Made by a program: the position numbers and the translations under genes
The notes under the pieces: model-generated
What the model saw: the letters and a program-made list of their open reading frames with translations, nothing else
What the model was told of the DNA's origin: nothing
The model's database searches: none
Shown here: positions 53,649 through 60,547 of the stretch, one piece after another
Layout: each line of letters opens with the position of its first letter
How positions within the stretch are numbered: position 1 is the stretch's first letter
Source of the DNA: Rodentibacter mrazii
GTDB lineage: Bacteria > Pseudomonadota > Gammaproteobacteria > Enterobacterales > Pasteurellaceae
Direction of reading: 5' to 3'
Length of the DNA stretch: 64,000 nucleotides
Assembly (NCBI RefSeq): GCF_001998825.1
Contig: NZ_MLHG01000020.1
Location: 1 to 64,000 of the forward strand

Positions 53649-54227
53649 ATGAAAAAAACAACATTAGTGGGTATTCTGGCAGTTTCGGTTAGCAGTTTTG
53701 CCGTAGCGGAAGGCAATTTTACAGGATTTGCAGTTGGTACAGAATTAAGCTCAACTAAACATACTTTTGAAATCCCGGGTTTTGGGGTGAGTGCCAATAG
53801 TTCAAACAAAGCGAGTATCGGTGTATTTGGCCAATATGGCTTTGACTTTGCAAAAGATTTTGTCGGCATTGGCGAAGTCAAATTAAGAACGGGCGGCTCT
53901 GAAACCAGTAATGCAGGTGGTTCTGTTTCCAAAGAAACATTCAATATTGGCATTGCTTACTTACAAGGCTATCGTGTGACTGATAGCATTTTACCTTATG
54001 TAAAAATTGGTGCTGAAGTCAGCGCCTTTGATTTAGGCGAAGAAGTTTCTCGATATGTCGAAGGTTCAAATCTCTTTGGTGTCGCCTACGGTGCAGGTGT
54101 TAAATTTGCACTCACCGACAAACTTGAAGCAGGCGTAGAATATACGCAAACAAGATTACGCAATGTTGAATCAGACATTAAAGCAAAAGTGAATAAAATT
54201 GCTCTGAATGTCGCTTATCGTTTCTAA
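53649..54227 (+). CDS. Small outer-membrane beta-barrel protein
   Basis: 192 residues. Signal peptide MKKTTLVGILAVSVSSFAVA with cleavage before EGNF. Eight-strand OMP_b-brl/opacity-type barrel: GVFGQYGFDFAKDFVGIGEVKLRTGG, NIGIAYLQGYRVTDSILPYVKIGAE, GVAYGAGVKFALTDKLEAGVEYTQ, ending KIALNVAYRF with terminal F. Ligand and role unknown. It is divergent from the XRE regulator and lies in the middle of the minus-strand DAR operon. Confidence 0.82.
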   Translation: MKKTTLVGILAVSVSSFAVAEGNFTGFAVGTELSSTKHTFEIPGFGVSANSSNKASIGVFGQYGFDFAKDFVGIGEVKLRTGGSETSNAGGSVSKETFNIGIAYLQGYRVTDSILPYVKIGAEVSAFDLGEEVSRYVEGSNLFGVAYGAGVKFALTDKLEAGVEYTQTRLRNVESDIKAKVNKIALNVAYRF

Positions 54228-54231
54228 TTTT

Positions 54232-54264
54232 TTAAGCCTCTTTTACGAGAGGCTTATTTATTTT
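54232..54264 (+). terminator. Terminator/attenuator between OMP and lipoprotein genes
   Basis: AAGCCTC pairs with GAGGCTT around TTTTACGA; a T-rich tract (TTATTTATTTTT) follows. It lies 5 bp after the OMP stop and 13 bp before the next gene. Confidence 0.75.
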
Positions 54265-54276
54265 TATGAGGTTAAA

Positions 54277-54774
54277 ATGAAAAAATTTATTCACATTATA
54301 GGATTATCTTTAACAATGTTACTTACAGGCTGTGCCACTATTGTAAGTAAAAGTACTTATCCTGTTTATATTCAATCTGAGCCAGTAGGTGCAACCTTTA
54401 CGATTAAAAATAGTAAAGGGCAAGTTGTTGCGAAAGGTGAAACACCAAAAGAAATCAGATTAAAAGCAAGTGCAGGCTATTTTAAACCTGCGACTTATAT
54501 CCTTGATTTCCAAAGAAAAGGTTATGCGAAGAAAACCGTTACTATTACAGCAACACTAGACGGTTGGTATATGGGCAACATTGCTTTACTTAGTCCTTTA
54601 GGTGCTTTGATTATTGATCCGCTTACTGGAGCAATGTATAAACTCCCTTCAAGTATTAGCACAACTTTAGATAAAAATAGTCAGAGTCCAAAAAGAAAAA
54701 CAAAAGCTCAATTACAAATTTTATATTTAGATACTTTAACTGATGAGCAAAAAGCACAATTAGTTGCCATCTAA
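54277..54774 (+). CDS. PEGA-type lipoprotein
   Basis: 165 residues from the ATG at 54277 (GAGG upstream). Signal peptide with lipobox LTGC (C18). A PEGA-like segment is present (VYIQSEPVGATFTIKNSKGQVVAKGETPKEIRLK), then a hydrophobic stretch (GNIALLSPLGALIIDPLTGAMY). Function unknown. Part of the three-gene insertion in the DAR arm. Confidence 0.75.
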   Translation: MKKFIHIIGLSLTMLLTGCATIVSKSTYPVYIQSEPVGATFTIKNSKGQVVAKGETPKEIRLKASAGYFKPATYILDFQRKGYAKKTVTITATLDGWYMGNIALLSPLGALIIDPLTGAMYKLPSSISTTLDKNSQSPKRKTKAQLQILYLDTLTDEQKAQLVAI

Positions 54775-54798
54775 TAAACCACTCTTCCTAAAACGACA

Positions 54799-54829
54799 CT
54801 AAAAGGTTCGCTACTTAGCGAACCTTTTT
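54799..54829. terminator. Terminator between lipoprotein and ABC ATPase genes
   Basis: AAAAGGTTCGCT pairs with AGCGAACCTTTT around ACTT. It serves convergent genes and contains the last six codons plus stop of the ABC ATPase, so it ends the upstream part of the DAR transcript before the inserted genes. Confidence 0.88.
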
Positions 54830-55536
54830 ATCTGTTTATCCAAAAAGTCTAAATAAAACTTCTCAAGCGGTTGATTTCCAGTAATTTCTTGCAAATTGCC
54901 TTGATAAATAATCTTCCCCTCGTTTAATAGCACTAATTGTGAACAAAGTTGTTCAATCTCTTGCAGATAGTGGGAGGTATAAATTACCGTTACGCCTTGA
55001 GCGGTTAAATCTGCTACGCTATTTAAAATAAATTGACGGGATTGTGGATCAATACCTACGGTAATTTCATCTAAAAAAATTACTTTAGGGCGGTTAATTA
55101 ACCCAATAGCGAAATTTAAACGGCGTTTTAATCCACCGGATAAATGTTTTGCCAGCTTAGATTTGTGTGTGGTTAATCCTGTTTTTTCCAACAATTCCAC
55201 TAGCCAATGTTTGTCGGAAATAGCATAAAGTGCGGCAAAAAATGTCAAATTTTCCCATACCGTTAATAACGGATAAAACGCAAAATCCTGCGGCACAAGG
55301 GAAATTTGATGGCGTTGTTTTTGGGTTAAACGTTCAGAGGGGACATCATCAAACAAAATCTGTCCAGATTGTGCTTCTTGTAATCCCGCCATTAATGACA
55401 TTAACGTGGTTTTCCCTGCACCGTTAGGGCCGAGTAAGCCTACGGCAGAGCCTTGTTTGATATGTAAATTCACATCATAAAGTGCAAGCGTTTGTGTGTC
55501 TGGGTATTGATGATGAATGTTATCTATTTTTATCAT
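54811..55536 (-). CDS. ABC transporter ATP-binding protein
   Basis: 241 residues. Walker A GPNGAGKTT, signature HLSGGLKRRLNFA, Walker B VIFLDEITVGID and H-loop YTSHYLQE. Fits an ABC-2 export ATPase. It pairs with the permease at 51848-53095. Its C-terminal codons form half of a terminator hairpin. Confidence 0.88.
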   Translation of the reverse strand: MIKIDNIHHQYPDTQTLALYDVNLHIKQGSAVGLLGPNGAGKTTLMSLMAGLQEAQSGQILFDDVPSERLTQKQRHQISLVPQDFAFYPLLTVWENLTFFAALYAISDKHWLVELLEKTGLTTHKSKLAKHLSGGLKRRLNFAIGLINRPKVIFLDEITVGIDPQSRQFILNSVADLTAQGVTVIYTSHYLQEIEQLCSQLVLLNEGKIIYQGNLQEITGNQPLEKFYLDFLDKQIKRFAK

Positions 55537-55567
55537 TTTGATGTTTATAGAATGGTCTACGTAATCA

Positions 55568-56560
55568 TTAAACTGCTTTCAAATACTGCCATAACAATGC
55601 TTCTCTATCTGCAATTCCTCGCAGAAAACCGGCGATCTCACAATAGCCTTCTGTACTTGGCTTGCGGCATTGTTTCACGCACAGAGTAGCAAATTCCCTC
55701 CATTGATCGCCAATTTCCGTCATCTGCTCGGAAGCCTGTTTAAATTTCGGCTCATTACAAATGTCAGCGGCTTGCTCAAGGAAATAGGCATAAAGATAGC
55801 GGAAACCTGCCCCGCCCGTGCCGATTTCTTCCTGCATTCGCACAATATGCCCGAGATACAAGCGGTTATATTTTTCGCCTTTTTTGCAAGCGGCGAGATT
55901 TTCAATCGATTTTGCCACGGTACGAATGCCTTTCACGCCGACAAAAAACAGCGGCGCAAGCATTTGTTTCGCTTGTTTACGAATAGCTTTTTGCACCAAT
56001 GTAGGTAAGTCAATGTGAGAAAGATCAGGCATTTGCTCGAAATAATACATCAATCCTTTTGCCGCCAATGCCCCTTTGGCAAAGCGGGCTTTTTGTAAAT
56101 CGCTTGTGGGGCAACGTTGCACAGTTTCAAACACGGGATCGCTAATTAAATAATTATTTTCTTCTTTGCCATATACGATCAAATTGTGAGCATTAAAATG
56201 AAATCGCATTTCCGGTGGAAAGTAAGGTAACCAAAATACAGAGGTTTGCAAACCGACTAACTTATTTTCATCAAGGGCTTGATCGAGAGCTTGTTGCCCT
56301 GCTTTTGGTGTACGAAATTTTTGGATTTTTAACCGCACTTTGAGCCGTTTAGAGACTTTTTTGATGATCGAACGTGGCGGCATACGATAAGAAATCAACG
56401 GCATCCCGTTTATTTTGACTAACGGAATATAAACAAAGGTCAATGCTGATGCCAAACCAAAAACCATAGCTTCGTTAAAATCTACCCCTTGAGACTTTAA
56501 AAGTGTGGACATTACGCCACTTTCGCAATGGGCGGTGTGTTGGTGGTTAAAATTATTCAT
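55568..56560 (-). CDS. BtrH N-terminal-domain protein (flexirubin-type)
   Basis: 330 residues. Papain-like/BtrH layout: N-terminal HCESG (C12), then H125 in FNAHNLIVYG and D141 in ISDP, a plausible Cys-His-Asp triad. C-terminal helical region (about 190-330) fits the DUF4872-like half. BtrH itself is an acyl-ACP acyltransferase in butirosin synthesis. In this locus such a protein could join the polyene acyl chain to the resorcinol; that is inference. Shine-Dalgarno is weak, and the gap before it holds a RhuM fragment. Confidence 0.82.
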   Translation of the reverse strand: MNNFNHQHTAHCESGVMSTLLKSQGVDFNEAMVFGLASALTFVYIPLVKINGMPLISYRMPPRSIIKKVSKRLKVRLKIQKFRTPKAGQQALDQALDENKLVGLQTSVFWLPYFPPEMRFHFNAHNLIVYGKEENNYLISDPVFETVQRCPTSDLQKARFAKGALAAKGLMYYFEQMPDLSHIDLPTLVQKAIRKQAKQMLAPLFFVGVKGIRTVAKSIENLAACKKGEKYNRLYLGHIVRMQEEIGTGGAGFRYLYAYFLEQAADICNEPKFKQASEQMTEIGDQWREFATLCVKQCRKPSTEGYCEIAGFLRGIADREALLWQYLKAV

Positions 56561-56885
56561 TTGCTTATTTGCTAATAGTACCCCGATTTTTCAGTATGTT
56601 TAGATCGTTAAAAGCAAGAAAATTATCTAATTTTTATTTCTAATCTTTTAAGGAAAATTATTTTTACGCTTGGTTTGATTTGCAGCAAAATCCAACCACA
56701 TTGATACAATTCTATTTAACGCTGTAATTTTTTGTTCATTAAAATAGTTTCTTGCTACAACAGTAACATCTTTTTTATCACTTTCGAACCTCGGAAATTT
56801 GTAAGCGTCATATTCGGTAATTCTGCATTAATCTGTTGAAGAAATAAGCTCCTCCGATGTTTTATCCGTACAACCGAAATGTAAT
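56561..56885. other. 325-bp gap in the DAR operon holding a RhuM fragment
   Basis: No intact gene. On the minus strand most of it is the decayed RhuM segment annotated separately; the remaining ~90 bp next to the BtrH-like gene are AT-rich with no recognised signal. The neighbours on either side are usually adjacent in flexirubin-type clusters. Confidence 0.7.
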
Positions 56886-56896
56886 TTATTCTCTGC
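56648..56896 (-). pseudogene. Decayed C-terminal-internal fragment of a RhuM-family protein
   Basis: Reading the minus strand gives ENKLHFGCTDKTSEELI, a frame change, NAELPNMTLTNFRGSKVIKK, then back to DVTVVARNYFNEQKITALNR and MWLDFAANQTKRK. This follows, in order, the RhuM family pattern NKLHxAVTGHTAAELI, KPNMGLTxWKG, SDVTVAKNYLNEEEIKELNR, MYLDFAENQAER. An in-frame stop and two compensating frameshifts are present, and both ends are truncated. The right end overlaps the last codons of the 131-residue gene, marking the junction. Confidence 0.75.
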
Positions 56897-57281
56897 CATT
56901 TTTGATTTTCTCAATATTTACCCCAAACACCTTGGCATATCGCCCCAATACCTTATTTGATAATTTTCCAAATACACTTGGTTTAAAATGCCGTTTGATT
57001 CGCCATTGCCAGAACCCGGTGGCTTGGGCGAGGCTGGTGAGATCGAAGCGGTTGCGGTACATATAATAAAAGAGCGGTGATTTTTCACCACGTTTTACCG
57101 CATTAAGGGCTTCGTTTGCAAGTTGTTGCAATTCTTCTACGGCTTGTTCCGTGGCGAAGGTTTCCGTATCCCAACCATTAGAGGTGGCGGTTTGGTAACT
57201 GCCGTTTTGTGTGGCGTAAATGACTTTCCGTTGCCCTTTGAAAATTTTACTGTCGTCCTGTGGGATCTCATTCACATCCAT
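56886..57281 (-). CDS. Conserved protein of flexirubin/DAR clusters
   Basis: 131 residues. Contains SKIFKGQRKVIYATQNGSYQT, FATEQAVEELQQLANEAL, GEKSPLFYYMYRNRFDLTSLAQATG and WQWRIKRHFKPSVF, then a segment like a helix-turn-helix. Proteins of this size and pattern occur beside darB in flexirubin clusters. Function unknown. The start overlaps darB by 14 bp; the last codons run into the RhuM fragment, so the original C-terminus may be altered. Confidence 0.75.
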   Translation of the reverse strand: MDVNEIPQDDSKIFKGQRKVIYATQNGSYQTATSNGWDTETFATEQAVEELQQLANEALNAVKRGEKSPLFYYMYRNRFDLTSLAQATGFWQWRIKRHFKPSVFGKLSNKVLGRYAKVFGVNIEKIKNGRE

Positions 57282-58431
57282 CTATCACCTCCAGCAACAT
57301 AAAACAAGAAGAAAAGCGACCGCTCTCCGGAATGTAACATAACACTTTCTGTCCGGCGATAAGCGGGAATTTTTCCAAAAATTCTTGCAAAATAATATAG
57401 ATAGAGGCTGAGCCTGTATTGCCTTTGCTTTCTAAATTCGTAAACCATTTTTCCTGTGGGATCACAAAATCGATATTTTTTAAACCATCCAGTAATTTAT
57501 CGCGGAAGAAGCCTGATGAATAATGTGGCAAAAAATAGTCAATATCATTGGCATGTAAATGGTATTTATCAATTAAACGAAGTAGGGCATTTTCTACGGT
57601 GCAACGGACAATATTTTCATTGAGCAGTTTGACATCTTGCTTCACTGCCATAAAACTGTGGGTATCACGGGTTTGTTTATCTACATTTTTCCAGCCTATG
57701 AAACGCTCATGTTGCAATTCCGCCCCTGCGTACATACATACAGGTAGCTCGTTAGCATAAGAAATGAGCTCAATCCAATGAATTTTGAAACTCAACCCTT
57801 GTGGGTTAGGCCGATGGCTTAAATGAACTGCTCCCGCACCATCGGAAAGCATCCAGCGCAGAAAATCTTTTTCAAAACCGATTTCAGGTCGGGCGTTGTC
57901 TAGCTTTTTCTGATCAATTTCTGCTTCAAAATGTTCGCTACGCATAATGGCGGAGGCGGATTCGGAGGCAACCGCAATGGCATGTTGATGTTCGCCGGTG
58001 CGAATAGCGTTATAAGCGTGTTTCATTGCCGTCATGCCTGCCACACAAACGCCGGCCGTTGTTAACACTTCATAAGGTGGGGCATTAGGGATTAAACCAT
58101 GCACCATAACGCCTTGTCCGGGGATAATTTGATCAGGATAAGATGTACCGCAAGCTAAACAGGTTACATCCTCTGCTTTTAAGCCTTGTGCGAATAATCC
58201 CTTGATGGCTTCCACCGCCAATTCAGTGCCGGTATGGGTGGTTTTACGGGTTTTTGGATCAATGGCGTAATAGCGGCTTTTAATGGCATTAGAGCGTAAA
58301 ATCATTTTACGTACACGAGAAGGTAATTCGCCAATTTGCCCCAGTACTTGTTCAATTTGATCGTTTTCTACGGGTTCATTTGGCAAAAAAGCGGCAACGC
58401 GGTTAATGTAAACATCAGTTAAAGTAGTCAA
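57268..58431 (-). CDS. darB: KAS III-like ketosynthase DarB
   Basis: 387 residues. FabH-like thiolase fold with catalytic C129 (TTAGVCVAGM), H303 (FLPHYSSG) and N338 (SKGNTGSAS). DarB condenses two beta-ketoacyl intermediates toward dialkylresorcinol. It lies 2 bp after darA and overlaps the 131-residue gene. Length and motifs fit DarB, which is longer than FabH. Confidence 0.88.
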   Translation of the reverse strand: MTTLTDVYINRVAAFLPNEPVENDQIEQVLGQIGELPSRVRKMILRSNAIKSRYYAIDPKTRKTTHTGTELAVEAIKGLFAQGLKAEDVTCLACGTSYPDQIIPGQGVMVHGLIPNAPPYEVLTTAGVCVAGMTAMKHAYNAIRTGEHQHAIAVASESASAIMRSEHFEAEIDQKKLDNARPEIGFEKDFLRWMLSDGAGAVHLSHRPNPQGLSFKIHWIELISYANELPVCMYAGAELQHERFIGWKNVDKQTRDTHSFMAVKQDVKLLNENIVRCTVENALLRLIDKYHLHANDIDYFLPHYSSGFFRDKLLDGLKNIDFVIPQEKWFTNLESKGNTGSASIYIILQEFLEKFPLIAGQKVLCYIPESGRFSSCFMLLEVIDGCE

Positions 58432-58433
58432 AA

Positions 58434-59357
58434 TTATTCCCCTGAAGGTTTGGCAAAGTGGGCTTTTTGTTTAGTTAATTTTTCTTTTAATAAGGGTTTT
58501 AGCCAGATTTTAATCAGTGCGGAAATCGGCACAACAGTCAGAATCAGTATAATCAAAAAGGCGATATAAAAATAGAGCATACTTTGGCGAAAACGTGGTG
58601 AAATTTGACCGCACTTAATGAGTAATTTCCCCCATAAATAAAAACTGCGATGCCCTATTTTTTCGCTCATCATTAATTTTTCATCAATTTTCACTGCGCC
58701 CATTTTTTGGAATAGGGTATGATCAAGTAGGCGATTTTTAGATAAAACCAGTAGTAGTTTCTCGCCAAAACGTTGCATATCTTGTATTTCTGCTTCACTA
58801 ATTCCCGCACTTGGCATCCAAGAAAAGTAACGTTTTTTGCCACTTAGCATCCATGCAGGTGTAGTAATAAAACTTTCCCAAGTACTGGATTGATCGGTTT
58901 TCACTACATTAGCAATCAGTTTTCCACTTTTCTCCGCGATCATTTTCTTCATTTTTTCTTGTGCCATTAACCACATATTGCGGCAGCCAATTAGTGTAAT
59001 GACCGGTGTGTCTTTTAGTATGTTTGCTTGTGTTGATTGCAAAAATGCAGTGATAGGTTGGGAAGGAGATAAAAACCACACCGTATAAGCAATCACCACC
59101 AAATCATATTTTTCACGTTGTAATTGTGGTGGCACAATAGGGGTGGGCTGTAAATGTACCGATTCAGGAAATTGATTAAAAAAGTGAATAAATTTCCAAG
59201 GAAAAGGATAGGGTTCGCACGGCTTAATGATGTGATGTTCTAGGTGAATATCATCACGTTGCAATGGTGTAAGAAAATGTTCAACAAGACGCAAAAGTTG
59301 TCCTGTTTGGGAATAGGAAATGACAAGGATATTTTGAGATTTTTTTGGTATGGGCAT
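58434..59357 (-). CDS. darA: Dialkylresorcinol condensing enzyme DarA
   Basis: 307 residues from the ATG at 59357 (GGATATAACC upstream); a start at 59369 adds MDIT. N-terminal flavodoxin-like fold: NILVISYSQTGQLLRLVEHFL, LVVIAYTVWFLSPSQPI, VITLIGCRNMW. A membrane helix lies near the C-terminus (YIAFLIILILTVVPISALI). DarA acts with DarB in DAR formation. It begins 25 bp after hslR on the same strand and has no clear promoter of its own. Confidence 0.85.
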   Translation of the reverse strand: MPIPKKSQNILVISYSQTGQLLRLVEHFLTPLQRDDIHLEHHIIKPCEPYPFPWKFIHFFNQFPESVHLQPTPIVPPQLQREKYDLVVIAYTVWFLSPSQPITAFLQSTQANILKDTPVITLIGCRNMWLMAQEKMKKMIAEKSGKLIANVVKTDQSSTWESFITTPAWMLSGKKRYFSWMPSAGISEAEIQDMQRFGEKLLLVLSKNRLLDHTLFQKMGAVKIDEKLMMSEKIGHRSFYLWGKLLIKCGQISPRFRQSMLYFYIAFLIILILTVVPISALIKIWLKPLLKEKLTKQKAHFAKPSGE

Positions 59358-59382
59358 GGTTATATCCAATTCAAAAATAGAT

Positions 59383-59796
59383 TCAACTTAATTCCTGATG
59401 CTTAAACTTCAACAAATCCCGACGTTCTTTTTTATTCGGGCGGCGTTCGGGGTGAGGCATAGAAAGAGCGTTGTTTTTTCTTGCCCATGCCGTTTCTTCC
59501 CGTTTTTTCATACTTTGATTCGTTTCACGATAAAGCAACTGTGCTTCGGGCGCGCCACGGCGTTGATCGCTTAACGCCAAGATTTCAACTTCTTTCTCTT
59601 CATTGCCTTGACGTAATTTTAAGATAGCACCTACTTCTACAATTTTGCTGACTTTTGCCCGTTGTCCGTTGTAATGTACTTTTCCCCCTTCAATCATAGC
59701 TTTAGCAAGACTGCGGGTTTTATAAAAACGGGCAGCCCATAGCCATTTATCAAGGCGAACGTCTTTTTCTTCCATTTGCGATTTCTCTTTGCTCAA
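59383..59796 (-). CDS. hslR: Ribosome-associated heat-shock protein Hsp15
   Basis: 137 residues. S4 RNA-binding domain at about 14-75 (RLDKWLWAARFYKTRSLAKAMIEGGKVHYNGQRAK), then a basic tail (PERRPNKKERRDLLKF). Hsp15 rescues stalled 50S subunits carrying nascent chains. It is core, not part of the pigment cluster, but lies immediately upstream of darA on the same strand. It is divergent from nudE. Confidence 0.94.
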   Translation of the reverse strand: MSKEKSQMEEKDVRLDKWLWAARFYKTRSLAKAMIEGGKVHYNGQRAKVSKIVEVGAILKLRQGNEEKEVEILALSDQRRGAPEAQLLYRETNQSMKKREETAWARKNNALSMPHPERRPNKKERRDLLKFKHQELS

Positions 59797-59844
59797 TTTA
59801 TGATACAGTTTGTGCCCATAGTATCACAAAATAAAGGAAAACCG

Positions 59845-60405
59845 ATGTTATCAGACACTCAAAAACCATTACCCCAAATTCTTTCCACCCGTACTGTTGC
59901 AAAATCACAATTATTTGAAATTCAGGCTGTGGATTTAGCATTTGGCAATGGTGAAAAGCGAACCTATGAACGCTTTAAACCGGGTGCTCATCAGGCGGTG
60001 ATGATGGTGCCGATTGACGGTGATGAGCTTTTAATGATTCGGGAATATGCTGTGGGTACGGAACGTTATGAGTTGGGGTTTCCTAAGGGGGGCGTAGATG
60101 TGGGGGAAACGCTGGAGGAAGCGGCTAATCGCGAATTGAAAGAAGAAATTGGCGTTGGGGCAAAGTACATTTATTTTTTACGCACGGTCATTACCAGTCC
60201 AAGTTATATGCGTAACCCAATGCATATTTTTATTGTGCGGGATTTCTACCCTTGCAAGCTCGAAGGGGATGAACCCGAACCCTTAGAATTGGTTCGTTTT
60301 CCTTTGAATAAATTAGATGAATTAATTGCTAATCCCGATTTCAATGAAGCGAGAAATTTGACCGCACTTTATGCGTTGAGAGATTATTTGAACTGCCAAA
60401 GATAA
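59845..60405 (+). CDS. nudE: ADP compounds hydrolase NudE
   Basis: 186 residues from the ATG at 59845 (AAAGGAAA upstream). Nudix box from G82 to V104: GGVDVGETLEEAANRELKEE then IGV, a perfect GX5EX7REUXEEXGU. It hydrolyses ADP-ribose, NADH and Ap3A-like compounds. An uptake signal is near the 3' end. Confidence 0.93.
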   Translation: MLSDTQKPLPQILSTRTVAKSQLFEIQAVDLAFGNGEKRTYERFKPGAHQAVMMVPIDGDELLMIREYAVGTERYELGFPKGGVDVGETLEEAANRELKEEIGVGAKYIYFLRTVITSPSYMRNPMHIFIVRDFYPCKLEGDEPEPLELVRFPLNKLDELIANPDFNEARNLTALYALRDYLNCQR

Positions 60406-60547
60406 TAAGATATTAATAATTTTTCCAATAAAGAGCGTATTTATTAAATATTTTCTAATTTAATTGCATAAATGTTCAAATAATTCTTGAGTTTTTTGCT
60501 GTTTCTTGGGAAAGTGAGGGGCTTTTTATTTAACCTAGGGAAAAATT

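Noticed and set aside
53096-54810. Prophage or toxin-antitoxin interpretation of the XRE-containing module.
   Set aside because: Only the HTH protein would fit; the neighbours are an outer-membrane barrel and a lipoprotein, and no toxin, integrase or att repeats are seen.
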